Below are positions 53,952 through 64,000 of a DNA stretch of 64,000 bases, piece after piece; the stretch's first letter is position 1, and each line of letters opens with the position of its first letter. Position numbers and translations under genes: made by a program. Source of the DNA: Tipula vernalis (Eukaryota; Arthropoda; Insecta; Diptera; Tipulidae); the NCBI GenBank assembly GCA_958295665.1, contig OY282558.1, forward strand, positions 354,063,034 through 354,127,033, given 5' to 3'. The notes under the pieces were generated by a model. That model saw only the letters and a program-made list of their open reading frames with translations. It was not told where the DNA came from and searched no databases.

Positions 53952-54496
53952 AGCATGGTTTCCACGATGGCGAGGCGAAAAAATTAGCCAAATTAAAAAG
54001 AGGAAGGAATAAAAAAAATAACATAAGAGTGAGTGAAACTGCAATAAGTCGTTACTCCGAATTTTTATTTAGTTAATTTTGACGTTTCGATTATTAAAAT
54101 TAAATTTTGTTAAAAATGGATACTGTTGAGGAACTAATGGCAATATATGCCGTTATGTTTTCAAGTAGCACTGAGGGTGATTCTGGCGATGAAAAAGGTG
54201 TTCCCCCAATCAAAAAAAAAAAAAAAATATTTAATAATAAAATAAATATAAAAATTTTTTCAAATTGACAATATGAATTCCGAAAATCAGCGACTAATCC
54301 GAAAAAAGATGATCCATCTAATCTTTTTTTAAGATTAAACGTCCTATTTCGGAGTGCTGAATTAAAATTTTTAAAACTGGACGTCCCAATTTTTCTGTCA
54401 AAATGGTATTTTCTCTCTATCGTACTATTGGTGAATTTTTGCTTTCTCTTTTTAGTTTGACTAATTTTTTCGCCTCGCCATCGTGGAAACCATGCT
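53952..54496 (+). mobile_element. PIF/Harbinger-type MITE with residual ORF start
   Basis: The ends AGCATGGTTTCCACGATGGC and its continuation GAGGCGAAAAAATTAG are mirrored almost perfectly at 54456-54496, over about 40 bp. TTA stands outside both ends (53949-53951 and 54497-54499), matching the TWA duplication of Harbinger elements. Inside, from 54117, a short frame starts MDTVEELMAIYAVMFSSS and runs to DEKGVPPIKKKKK, probably the N-terminal remnant of a protein of the autonomous parent. Confidence 0.7.
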
Positions 54497-54562
54497 TTAC
54501 ATAGAATAAAAGAAATTTAAAATTTATCGAGTTCTAGTGCAGTTCTCATGGAAAACACGACA

Positions 54563-54879
54563 TGTAATGTGTTCAGAAGAGATCGACTTTCATAAATAAT
54601 TTTTGATTTTGGTCTTGTCGCAGAGCTAAACTTATTGTTTTTGATGACTGGATACAAAATTATACAAATAAAAGTGAAATGATACACAAACACATACACA
54701 ACCTTATGCAAATTTTCTTTTCTTCTTTATTATTTGTTTGATATGATTTTGTATCCCGTCATCGAAAACAATAAGTTGCCCTTTGTTTATTTTTTGGTTT
54801 GATTTAAAAGTTTCGCAAACCTAACAAGACCAAAATCAAAAATTATTTTTGGACGTCTATCTCTTTTAAACACATTACA
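54563..54879. mobile_element. Foldback element inside the arm of another
   Basis: TGTAATGTGTTC at 54563 is mirrored by CACATTACA ending at 54879. Inward, AATAATTTTTGATTTTGGTC is matched by GACCAAAATCAAAAATTATT, and AACTTATTGTTTTTGATGAC by GTCATCGAAAACAATAAGTT. It splits the sequence CACGAC...AAAGTGTAAAGG that is continuous in the opposite arm at 53590-53620, which shows that it is an insertion. Confidence 0.7.
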
Positions 54880-55083
54880 AAGTGTAAAGGTTTCTCGTTC
54901 CTTTTAAAATTGTACTGATTTTTATTGATCAAAACAAAGAGGTGGGTACAAACATTTTTGTACTTTTTTTTTGTTTCATTGATTGCAGACAAAATTATTT
55001 TTCTATCTTTTCTAAATCCTAGTCAGTCGAAAAAAACAATTACAAAAATATTTGTTTACAAACTTAGGACTAAAGCGCAATAG

Positions 55084-56137
55084 ATGATATTGTCACAGAT
55101 AGGACAGATGTGGATCTTGAATGGGCCACATTTACATTCCAAATTTAAATACCAAATTCCAATTCAATCTGTTTAGACCAGAGGGTCAATTCTCGTTCTT
55201 TGAAAAAACCTAATGAATAAAATGTTTCCATTTTGTTTCCATCAAGTCTTTATCATTTATAACATTTCACACAACGACAATAAGCGATTCTCGATGTCCA
55301 AATGAAAAAGAATCGTGAAAAAAAACGCTGAATAAGTGGTTTTCATAGTAAGCTACACTGTAAACAGACATTTTATCGAGTTTCATATAGATTTCCGCTA
55401 GATGATACAGCAAATGGTGTAAATATTAGCTAAATAAATGATAAAACAGATTTAGATAATCAGTTTTCGTCATTGCCTGTCAAAATATAAAATAAATTAT
55501 AAAAATAACCAAATTCTTTTTAAAACTTAACAAAATTAACTATTTGGAGGCTTTTCTTAAACAAACGGAATAGTTTTTAATAGATTTACTTAGTAGTTAA
55601 GTTTAAAGTGAATCATATTATAGTTTCAATGCACATTTTATGCTAAAATTACAATTTTAGTTTTAATAGAATTTTATTTCCATATTTATGATGTTCTCAT
55701 TGCCAAAATGGTCGTTGAGAAAGTTTTATTCATATGAAAAGATTTTGACGTCATTTTTTTCCTTCTCAAGGAACATGAATCGGAAATGTATATTTCTCAC
55801 TGAAAATATTTTCCATTATACTTTTCACGGAACAAGAATTGACCCCCAGGACGAATATATAATTTACGTTTCTATCCCTTTTTATCTTTTTTACCCATGA
55901 CTATTTTTATTTCATCAAAACAAATGTATACAAACGAAACCCAAAAACGGAATGCTTTGTATTTGTTTTGATGTAATAAAAATAGTCATGGGTAAAAAGG
56001 ATAAAAAGAGATAGAAATGTAAATTATATGTAAGTCCTGGTCTAAACAGATTGGATTGGAATTTGGTATTGAAATTTGGAATGTAAATATCGCCAATACA
56101 AGATTTAAATCTGTCTATTATTATCTGTGATATTGTT
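55084..56137. mobile_element. Foldback element containing a further foldback
   Basis: TACATTCCAAATTTAAATAC and CCAAATTCCAATTCAATCTG with TTTAGACCA at 55132-55183 are mirrored at 56038-56085. GGGTCAATTCTCGTTC is mirrored by GAACAAGAATTGACCC at about 55830. The outermost match is ATATTGTCACAGATAG against TTATCTGTGATATTGT. The block 55846-56040 interrupts the right arm and is itself a palindrome (CCAGGAC ... GTCCTGG; CCCATGACTATTTTTATT against AATAAAAATAGTCATGGG). Confidence 0.7.
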
Positions 56138-56146
56138 CTGTTTTTT

Positions 56147-57939
56147 CAATGCTTAGAAAAAAAAAATGGGCAAACATATTTTATTACAAATTGGAGTTTT
56201 TTTTGCTAGAATTACAAAACTTTTGAAAGTCATTGGCTTATTGTTTCATTTTAAATACATGTATGGCCTAATTTTTTGAAAAAAAAGAAAATTTACCTGC
56301 AATTTAGGGGAAAAACCCGAAAAATGCCAAAATATTCAAAATACGTTGATTGGAATTAAAGTAATGGAATAAATTAAACATTTATTATTTAATTTTTTGT
56401 TTTTTACTGATTTATGGAAATTCTATCATTAATATTAATATTTTGTTGGACCGCCATTTATTTTTATTACAGCGATACACCTCTGATTCATTGAATTTGA
56501 TAAATTTTTCAAAGTCGTAGAAGGTATGGATTCCCAAATCGTCATCAAAAAACTTTTTAAAGCTTGAGTTGATTCTGGGCGAAGTACTTTTTTACCTTTA
56601 AATAAAGAGATAAGAAAAAAAACAAGTTTTTAACAAAATATTTATGTTTATCTGAAAGCCAATTTTTCTATCTACAATTCAAAATTAATAACTCACAATT
56701 TTGGCGGTATTGCACGGAGCGTTGTCCTGTTGAAAAATAAATCTGCAAGTCTCGCCAAAAAGCTTTAACACAGAAGGCTCAAATTCGTTATGTAGGACCT
56801 GCAGATAAACAGCTGCTGTAATTTTGGAACTAAGGAAGCACAATCGACCGGTTTCATTTCCAGAAAAGCATCCTCAGACCATAACTCCTTCATTTTTCGG
56901 TGGAAGTATTAAAAGACATGCGTTGCTAAGCCTCTCGCGAGATTCTCTCTTTACGAGAATTCTACCATCTCGAACTTGCAGCTTGAATTTTGATTCATCG
57001 GAGAAAATCACATCATTCCACATCTCTTGAGTCCAAGAAACATGCTCCTGGGACAATAGCAAACGTTTTTTTTTTTTCACTTGTAATGTGAACTCAGGCT
57101 TCTGGACTGGTTTAAGTGCTCTCAAACACGCTTTAACAAGTCTTTTTCTCACTAAGCTGTCTGAAATTTGTTTTCCTGTTGCTCGCTCAAGATTCCCTCT
57201 TATGCCCGATGAAGTTTTAAAACAGTTCCGATGACATTGTAATATTAAAAAACAATCTTCCACTGGCGTTGTTTTTCTGGGCCTTCCAGAGCCTTTCTTT
57301 GTTTGTGTACTGCCCATCTCTTGCATTTTTTTAATATTCCAAGCGGCAGTACTTTTAGGAATGTTTAATCTTTCTGCTTTTTCACGCGTGGTTAAATTTT
57401 CTCGCGCCAAAATCAACATATTACTTTTACACTGCTCACTAACTTTTCCCATTTTTTTTAACTAAAATTGCACTTTATTCTTTATTTGACTAGGATCACC
57501 TACAGAATAACTTAATATTACAAAATATGCACTATTTATACTCAATAAAATACTTGCAGGCAATAAAACATCTGCACCTTAATTATGACCAAGAATGGTA
57601 GGCGTAAAATAAACTAATTGCCTTACCAATTTTTTTACACATCAGTTGCGGGGTTGTACCGCCGTAATAGAGGTAAAGAGGCGGTTCAACAAAATATTAA
57701 TATTAAAGTTAGAATTTCCATTTTCCACAAACCAATAAAGTACAAAAAAAAGTGTTTATTTTATTCCATTACTTCCACGCCCTTAAGTGCCAAATTGAAT
57801 ATTTTAGCAATTTATCGATTTTGCCCCCTAAATTGTAGATATTTTTAATTTTATTTTTAAAATGAGTTTGTAATTTTAGCAAAAATAGACTCCAATTTGT
57901 AATAAAATATGTTTGCCCAATTTTTTTTCCCCAGCACTG
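56147..57939 (-). mobile_element. Tc1-type DNA transposon
   Basis: Long terminal inverted repeats of about 70 bp: GGGCAAACATATTTTATTAC then AAATTGGAGT at 56168-56198 against its mirror at 57890-57920. The right end is CAGTGCTGGGG next to TA at 57940-57941. The left end is decayed (CAATGCTTAG) and its TA is TT. The transposase relic lies inside on the minus strand. About 1.8 kb, a normal size for the family. Confidence 0.85.
56435..57452 (-). pseudogene. Tc1 transposase, broken
   Basis: The ATG at 57452 starts MGKVSEQCKSNMLILARENL, a helix-turn-helix (NIPKSTAAWNIKKM) and GRPRK hinge. The catalytic core follows: first Asp in VIFSDESKF, second in FQQDNAPCNTAKI. A TGG-to-TGA stop breaks the frame at 56874 (MV*GCFSG). 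After NTAKIV the conserved WPAQSPDLNPIE segment with the third catalytic residue is missing. Instead about 100 bp of AT-rich sequence with GTGAGT at one side and TTTAAAG at the other precedes the C-terminal LRPESTQALKSFLMTIWESI and NQRCIAVIKINGGPTKY. The enzyme is certainly inactive. Confidence 0.85.
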
Positions 57940-57944
57940 TATAT

Positions 57945-58268
57945 GAGGGATTCAAATGCAAAAACGGATATAATCCAAATTTACAATTTTGCAGAAAGTA
58001 TAAAAAACTAATATTTCTAATCGAGGCTTATGTAACTAGCTACGAATTGCTTCAAATTGGAGTGTTATAGAAAGAATATTTTTTTAAATTTGGGGTTATC
58101 GATTTTTGTAATGAAGTATGTAAGTTATCATTTTTTGCATCTCAATGAAAACTCTTTCGAAAGATTTCTTTATTATAAAACAAATAAACATAAATTTCCT
58201 GTAGTTATTCATTTACTTAGTAAATTTCATTATCACAAAACGTATAATTGCCCTCTCAAAACAATAAA
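57945..58268. other. No recognisable feature
   Basis: AT-rich sequence between the Tc1 element and the next relic. An open frame at 58057-58272 has no known similarity. Confidence 0.4.
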
Positions 58269-58269
58269 A

Positions 58270-59060
58270 TAAAATTTAAATTGGAAAATCTTCCTGCTCT
58301 AACTGACAACATTCATCAACGTCATGGTAATGTTCAGTTGAATTATTGCGTTCACTATCCAAAAGGTTTTTGTAAAAACGTGGATTATTAAAATTTCGCC
58401 ATTTATCACCGTAATGAGCTTTCAGTAGAACCTCGACATCTGAAAATTTCTCGGGTTTGATAATAGTTGCCTAGAGGTATGACTCGTGGTTTTATTGAAG
58501 ACGGTTTAACCATATAATTAGGTTCCCCCCTGACGAGAATGGTACCAGCTCTGTCACCTCTGCTCAGTATAGCTGAACTTAAAATGCCATTGCCCAGGCA
58601 ACTTAACATGCTTCTTAGCCTGCTCACGCCAATCATTTATTTCGCAATCCCTTGTAAATTTAATAACTCTCTCGAATTGTTGGAAAATGTCAGAATACTC
58701 ATTAGGTTCGATAATGTGATCTTTCGAGCGAACTATCTTCTCAATATTGCCAAACATACGATCCTGCTGCATAAAACTATGTCCTGCAATTGAAAATATT
58801 ATTTCCACTGCCTCGAAGGATGCAGGTGTTGAACCATTTGACTAGCATAGTAAGCATGGTTGTATTCTTATTTTGCCCACTGCATCCGTAGGCCATAAAC
58901 CTAACTACTTTTACACATGGTGGAATAGTAGCCTCATTAAGTCTGTGAAAGACAGCCGACGCAATTAATTACATTGGAACTTCGGACCAGGCGTAAACAA
59001 ATATGTTGTTCTGAGTAAGGAGATTTTTCGATGTCCCTTGAACTATGATTGTGGGTCTGA
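58270..59060 (-). pseudogene. Relic of a DUF7869-like protein (TE-associated)
   Basis: On the minus strand, in several frames, I read VYAWSEVP, ASAVFHRLNEATIPPCVKVV, then AYGCSGQNKNTTMLTMLVKW, then IAGHSFMQQDRMFGNIEKIV with FTRDCEINDWREQAKKHVKL. The last part is DVEVLLKAHYGDKWRNFNNP and RFYKNLL. This order (WxE...EIASAVxxxL...DGCxGQNKN...GHSFxPxDRxFGxIE...DVxxLLxxHYGxxW..FY) is that of insect proteins annotated with DUF7869, usually multicopy and probably transposon-derived. Frameshifts and a stop show that this copy is dead. The family name is from memory of pattern, not from a search. Confidence 0.55.
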
Positions 59061-59079
59061 TGTTTTAGGCATGGACCTA

Positions 59080-61140
59080 CTTCTCCGTTAATAATGCGGT
59101 TTTTTGGTCAGGATCTGTGATGAATTTTAGCCACTCTTTGAATCTTAAGCAGGTGGAACATGCATCGGTTAATGGTGAACCAAATCCAATGTTATACTCT
59201 TTATTGAATATTGATCGCAAAAAAATTTTAAAAAAACGATCTGGTGGTACTATTTGTGTTTATTTAAAATCAACACTCAGCTTTAAAATAATGTATCAAA
59301 TTAGTATTCCTAATTTGGAAGATATTTTAATTGAAATTAAAACTAAACTAAAAAGAATTCTGTTAGCTGTATTTTATAAACCACCCCGGAGGAATTTCTA
59401 TATTAACAAGAAGTACTGTACTATACCAGGAATATAAGTTAATTAGAAATAGTACTCTGCAAAAAAGGCTGCCAAAGTAAGATATTTTTCTAAAATTCTC
59501 AATTATCATTTGCTCTCTAAGTTTTTTTTTGGAAAAACCTGAAATCAGTTAAATCTTTTTCTAAGGCTAAAGCTGGCAATAATTTTCCATTTTCTGTAGA
59601 TGAAATAAATATTTTTTTCAGTTCTACATTTTCAGGTACAGTGATTGACAGTTCAATTGATTTGCGCAAGCCGGTTCCTTGAAAGTAACTTCAGCTTTAA
59701 AAATATCGGCATTACTGAACTCACTGTTGCTCTAAATTCCATCAAATCTAACGCAACAGCTGTTGATGATACTCTCATTAAATTTACATAAAAAACTTAT
59801 TTTTCCTTTCATTGTTTACTACTTACTTCATACCTTCAATAGTGTAATTATGACATCCACTTTCACTTCTATTTGGAAACACTCCAAGATTCCAATTATT
59901 CTGAAACATAAAACTTGTAATAATTTATCTGATTTTCGACACATTAGTTTATTAGCAGCCGGGATTATCTAAAGTTTTTGAGAGAATTTTGCAGACGCAA
60001 ATATTGCGATACCTTGAATCGGACAACATACTTTTCAATTATCAGTCTGCTAACCATCCACACCGTAATACTACCACTGTTTTACTTCACATTAGTGATG
60101 ATGTGCATAGTGCTATCGATGCAGATAAATTATGTTGTAAACTTGTTTTGCTAGATTTCAGCAAAGCATTCGTTCTTATTGATCTCCAGATTCTTGTAAG
60201 CTTAGAAACTTAGTTCACTTATATCTTTCTGGTTACTTCTGGAACGTGATATACCGCTTCTAGCGATCCAGTGATTATTGGCGATAGCTTCAATAAAGTA
60301 AATCTTGATATAGCTTTTATTTGTGATTGCTCATTGAGGAACAGGCTCTCCTTAAATTGTGATAAAACAGAATGTGTTTTTATTTCATCTAGTGACCACA
60401 CTGCCGTCCTAGAATCAAACGCCGTATCTACAAAAAATTAGAAATTGAGTTTATGGTTTTGTTAGTAACATGGCATGTTATTCTACCTATTTACCGACGG
60501 AAAACTCAGTATCTACATTATTTCTTCCAAAAACACGCATCATTTTATCGTATATCTCTAAAATTTATACCTTTTCTAAGCACGAATGGGTTATCTACAT
60601 ACTACTAGCTAAAAACGCAGTAACTGCTGGTGCAAATATGTACAAACCGCATTTGTTTTTAGTATTTAGTATACTGCTACTGTTACTTTGATTAGGAATC
60701 AGCTTTATTAGACAGTAAACATTCCAATTTACAAAGGGCTATTACCAAAACTTTAAAGCATAATATCTCAATTTCATGCCACCAGTAGATACCGCTTTTG
60801 GTTTCAGGACGGCAGCACAGTACACTGTTAAAAATCGTGGGGTAATTTTTGACAAAACTCTCTGTTGGGAACTCTCATATATTGAATCTGTCAGCAAAAG
60901 AATTATTTTCTTAATAAGAATGCTGTGATCTACGACAAAATTCTTCACTTAAGATACTAAAAACAGTTGATGAAGTCATGCATCCTGTCACATTTTCGTT
61001 ACGGAAATTAAGTTTTTTGGTCTTCAAAAGCAGTATTCCAATGAACTCCAAACGGATTTTAATAACTGTGTCATATATGTGTTTAGACTAAAAAAACAAT
61101 CACATTTCTAATTATTCTAAATCTCTATTAGGATGTTGTT
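59080..61140 (+). pseudogene. LINE relic, endonuclease to RT end (CR1/Jockey-like)
   Basis: Reads in order: SGGTICVYLKSTLSFK and KRILLAVFYKPPR (endonuclease, 59117-59437); INIFFSSTFSGTV and AVDDTLIKF (59600-59790); LSDFRHISLLAAGI (59925-59970); LRYLESDNILFNYQSANHPH then TTVLLHISDDVHSAID and LVLLDFSKAF (first RT catalytic Asp, 59989-60190); NRLSLNCDKTECVFIS (60340-60395). Thumb and post-RT words follow up to about 61130 (SWGNF-like and IY..CQQKNYF..NAVIYDKIL). The YADD-type motif is not preserved. Heavily frameshifted. Confidence 0.7.
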
Positions 61141-61949
61141 CCTTGAATTATAGAAATTCCGGGTGTCACAGTCGATACGGTATATTTCATTAAAGAATAT
61201 AACAAAACGGCATGTTTCAAAATGGCATATTTCAAAATGACATATGGTAAATTATGGCGTAAGGTACACTATGGCATATTTCAAAACGGCCTATTTAAAG
61301 ACGACATATGGTACACTACGGCATATGGTACACTATGGCATATTTCAAAACGGTATATGGTACACTACGTCATATGATGTACTATGGCATATTTTAAAAC
61401 TTGGCCATTTGTTAACCGATTAAAATGAAATTCGACAAGTATGTTTGAAAAGGGACTCGAAAATAAGTTTGTTAACTTAAAATTGTAAACTTACAAAAAA
61501 TAAATGTGATTTTTTGAAATTTTATTAAGAATTATATTTCATTTCTATCATTTTTTTACGTTTACTAAATTATTATGGCTCCAAATTTCTCTATTTAATA
61601 ATTGAGTAATTTAACACCTTTCATTCAAAACTGAATAAAGTTCGGAATCGAACTTCATTCGGTTTTATAAATCTACAAGATTTCCGACAATTTTCGTTTA
61701 TATTTGCCTGATTAATTCATTACAACGAACATGGAAAAACCCAACATTAGAAAATCATGATTGATTGACAGGTAATAAATATACTTTACTTTCAGTGGGT
61801 GTTTCTGTTGTAGTGCGAAAGTGTTTTTTTTTTTAAATAACCACAAAACTGGAATGCGGTTACTAACTGAAAATAAAAGTTCAATAAAATATCTGCTATA
61901 GTTCGGCAAAAAATACAACAAAAATTAAAACTTAAATCAGAATTAATTT

Positions 61950-62125
61950 AATTTTTTTAAGTGAATGGAAATTCTGTTAAGCGAAAGAAAATTCTGATAA
62001 CTAAAGAAAATTCCAATAGGTGAAGGAAAATTTAAGTAAATTTAAGGTAATTCTACTAATTGGAGGAGAATTCTGTTAGGTGAAGGTTTAAAAGAAAATC
62101 GTTAAGTGAAGGAAATTTCTATTAA
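61950..62125 (+). repeat. Degenerate ~20-bp tandem repeat
   Basis: Variants of GGAAAATTCTGTTAAGTGAA recur about eight times (AATTCTGTTAAGCGAAAGAA, AATTCCAATAGGTGAAGGAA, AATTCTGTTAGGTGAAGG). Part of the loop of the FB-like element. Confidence 0.6.
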
Positions 62126-62690
62126 GAGAATATCCAAGTTCGATCAAAATTGTCCATATCCTGAAACTTCATCAAAAAACCAAATCACATTTCAATCTTA
62201 TCATCATCAATTTTATCATCATCAGTTAACAAATAGCCGAATTCCTTCATTATTGGCCATATTTCAGAATTTCATCTAAAACTCATTTTAGAATGCCATT
62301 TCCATCATACTTGTCGAATTTCATCATAATCTGTTAAAACTTATGAAATAGCCAAGTTCCATCATAATTTGCCATATTCCAGAACTTGATCTAAAATCAT
62401 TTTTAGAATCTCATTTCGATCGTATACGTCGAATTTCATCATAATCGGTTAAGAAACAGCCAAGTTCCTTCAAAATTGCCAATATTCTAAAACTTCATCT
62501 AAAATCAGTTTAAGAATCCCATTTCCATCGTATATGTTGAATTTCATCTTATTCGGTTAATAAATAGCCAAGTTCCACCATAACTGATCATATTTCAGAA
62601 CTTTGTCTATACTCCATTTTAGTATTACATTTTCATTGCACTTATCAAATTTCATCATAATCTGCTTAGAAATAGCCAAGTTTTAGAATT
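62125..62690 (+). repeat. 108-bp tandem repeat, about 5 copies
   Basis: AGCCAAGTTCC-like words recur at about 62236, 62351, 62459, 62567 and 62675, spaced 108 bp in the last four. Each unit also holds AATTTCATCATAATC and TTAGAATCCCATTTCCATCG. Copies differ by several percent or more, so the array is older than the one in the BEL/Pao leader. No reading frame persists. Confidence 0.8.
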
Positions 62691-63064
62691 TACTATATTG
62701 CACCACATGCCGTCTTGTACCTTATGCCATAGTACCATATGGCGTACTGAAATATGACATTTTGAAATATTCTGTAACGTGCCATAAGACATAGTGTACC
62801 ATATGCCATAGTGTTCCTTATGCCGTAATGTACTACACGTCGTATTGAAATATGCCGTTTTTGAAATATGCCGTAGTGTACCGTATTCCGTAATGTACAA
62901 TACGCCGTATTGAAATATGCCATATTGAAATAAGCCGTAGTGCAACTTATGCCGTAGTTTACCATATGCCGTTTTGAAATATGCTCTATTTAAATATGTC
63001 ATAGTGTACCACATCTCATAATGTAACAGATGTCGTTTTGATATATTCCGTTTTGAAATATACC

Positions 63065-64000
63065 ATGTTGAACCGATCCCAAATTTCGGTCCCATATATT
63101 TCAGAAGTTCATCACAGAAAATGGAAAATGGGGGAATGAAAGGGGGTGAAAAAAATGTCTAGCTGAATCTAAGAGGCATGGAATCATTAGTGTATTAAGT
63201 TAATTTGTTTTAATACTTTTTGCACTGTAATGTAATAGCCCCGTATTATTAATTAGTCTCAGTATTTTATTTTGTGAATTTTTAAAAGTATTGGTGAGGA
63301 AATCATTTTTTTTTTCTGTCTGAAGAAGCCGAACATTTTTTTTTTTTTTTTGGTCAAAAGCGATAGGTAGGAACATTTGGAGAGTGAATAAAGGTGTACA
63401 TAAAAATATAAAAATATTAATAATAAAACTGATTAATTTTAAAAATTAAGTTAAAAATTAAAGCTATCAATCAGCATAATATTAAGTGCATAAAAATCGT
63501 GATCATTAGTATCACCTAGATAATAACTGTAGTGTGTAGTGCGAAAACAATTTTTTTATTGGATAGGTTCCTCATTTACAGTAAATCCCTTCTAGAACTT
63601 AATATTCACGTAGACAAAATAATATTTGCAGAAGAATTGGCACTACTATATAATGATGATCTGATCTATCATAGGTATATGTTAAAATAACTGTGATTTG
63701 AATTTATTGAGGGACTGGTTTGATGATCATCATTACATGATTATGAGTGATAAGTACAAAGTATTGCAGTTCTTAATGTGAAAACAAAAATTATAATAGC
63801 AATGAAAATACTTTTATATATTTACCCGCAGTAACTTGCACTCCAAATAACAAGTGATTCTGGACAACAACATAAATTTCAAATGTCATATTAATGTTTT
63901 GGAAAATCTTTTATACCTTACTAATCGCGTTCTGTTCAGATTAAAGTTTCTTTGCACACCGTTTGTTCTTATAAATTTATATCCTTAATCTAAGCGTTGA
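63065..64000. other. No recognisable feature
   Basis: AT-rich, with T runs near 63310 and 63340. No coding similarity that I can recognise. The last 100 bases contain LEDNNI-like words that could be more LINE debris but are too short to call. Confidence 0.4.

Larger units (their letters stand above)
53384..55083. mobile_element. Large foldback element with insertions in its loop and right arm
   Basis: The left arm 53384-53672 is mirrored at 54497-55083. Examples are GCACTTTAGTCGTAAGTTTG against mirrored CTTAGGACTAAAGCGC, CCACCTCTTTGTTTTGATCA against TGATCAAAACAAAGAGGTGG, and CCGTGTTTTCCATGAGAACT against AGTTCTCATGGAAAACACG. The right arm is longer because a further foldback (54563-54879) sits in it. 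A Harbinger-type MITE (53952-54496) sits in the loop. The order of insertion can be read from this: outer foldback first, then the other two. Confidence 0.7.
61179..63064. mobile_element. FB-like element: inverted ends made of short tandem repeats
   Basis: The left end 61179-61403 and right end 62690-63064 are inverted copies. GGTATATTTCATTAAAGAAT at the left start corresponds to GGTATATTTCAAAACGGAAT read from the right end. Both are built of 10-25-bp units such as GGCATATTTCAAAAC and GGCATATGGTACACTAC. Inverted ends composed of short tandem repeats are characteristic of Drosophila FB (foldback) elements. The loop holds further tandem repeats (61950-62125 and 62125-62690). An open frame through the right end is only a reading of the repeats. 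No transposase was seen. Confidence 0.6.

Noticed and set aside
62655..63095. 146-codon open frame on the minus strand
   Set aside because: It is a translation of the short tandem repeats at the end of the FB-like element (repeating TAYF/GTLRH-like words), not a gene.

Overview
This is an AT-rich insect window, most likely from a fly (Diptera). The only host gene part I can recognise is one internal exon of a phytanoyl-CoA dioxygenase domain protein (PHYHD1 type) on the minus strand at 21697-22114. Its good splice sites and its spacing in introns and repeats are those of a large insect genome. Almost everything else is transposable-element DNA of very different ages. The order assignment is inference from family resemblance, not from a database search.

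The centre of the window (10358-21176) is a complete, apparently young BEL/Pao LTR retrotransposon. It has 5-bp target duplications (GTCAT), two LTRs that look identical apart from an extra 101-bp tandem copy in the 5' LTR, and a 2.8-kb leader holding an 11-copy 104-bp tandem array made of small hairpins. It then carries two successive gag-like reading frames, each ending in a triple zinc knuckle, and a pol frame with protease, RT, RNase H, integrase and DUF5641, all with their catalytic residues. Gag2 and Pol are in the same frame and separated by one UAG in the context CAA UAG CAA UUA, the context known from tobacco mosaic virus readthrough. Pol has no usable ATG before the protease. This points to Gag-Pol made by stop-codon readthrough, and is the most interesting observation here.

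Left part (1-10352): a decayed ZBED5-like hAT transposase, several foldback or MITE-like elements, dispersed repeat families present again elsewhere in the window, a full tRNA-derived SINE with a 14-bp target duplication, and a Jockey-like LINE remnant. Middle part (21177-47900): an N-terminal mariner-like relic, the host exon, foldback elements, LINE relics of at least two clades, a mariner-like C-terminal relic, a Harbinger-type MITE and a strongly decayed Helitron (42300-45540).

Right part (47917-64000): a 5.3-kb hAT-type unit with perfect 8-bp target duplications that encloses a piggyBac-like element, a piggyBac-like MITE, a Penelope-like fragment and a LINE fragment. It is followed by a nest of foldback elements, a Tc1 element with long TIRs and a broken transposase, a decayed gene resembling DUF7869 proteins, a CR1/Jockey-like LINE relic, and an element whose inverted ends are short tandem repeats, in the manner of Drosophila FB elements. 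No rRNA genes, functional tRNA genes or CRISPR arrays were seen.
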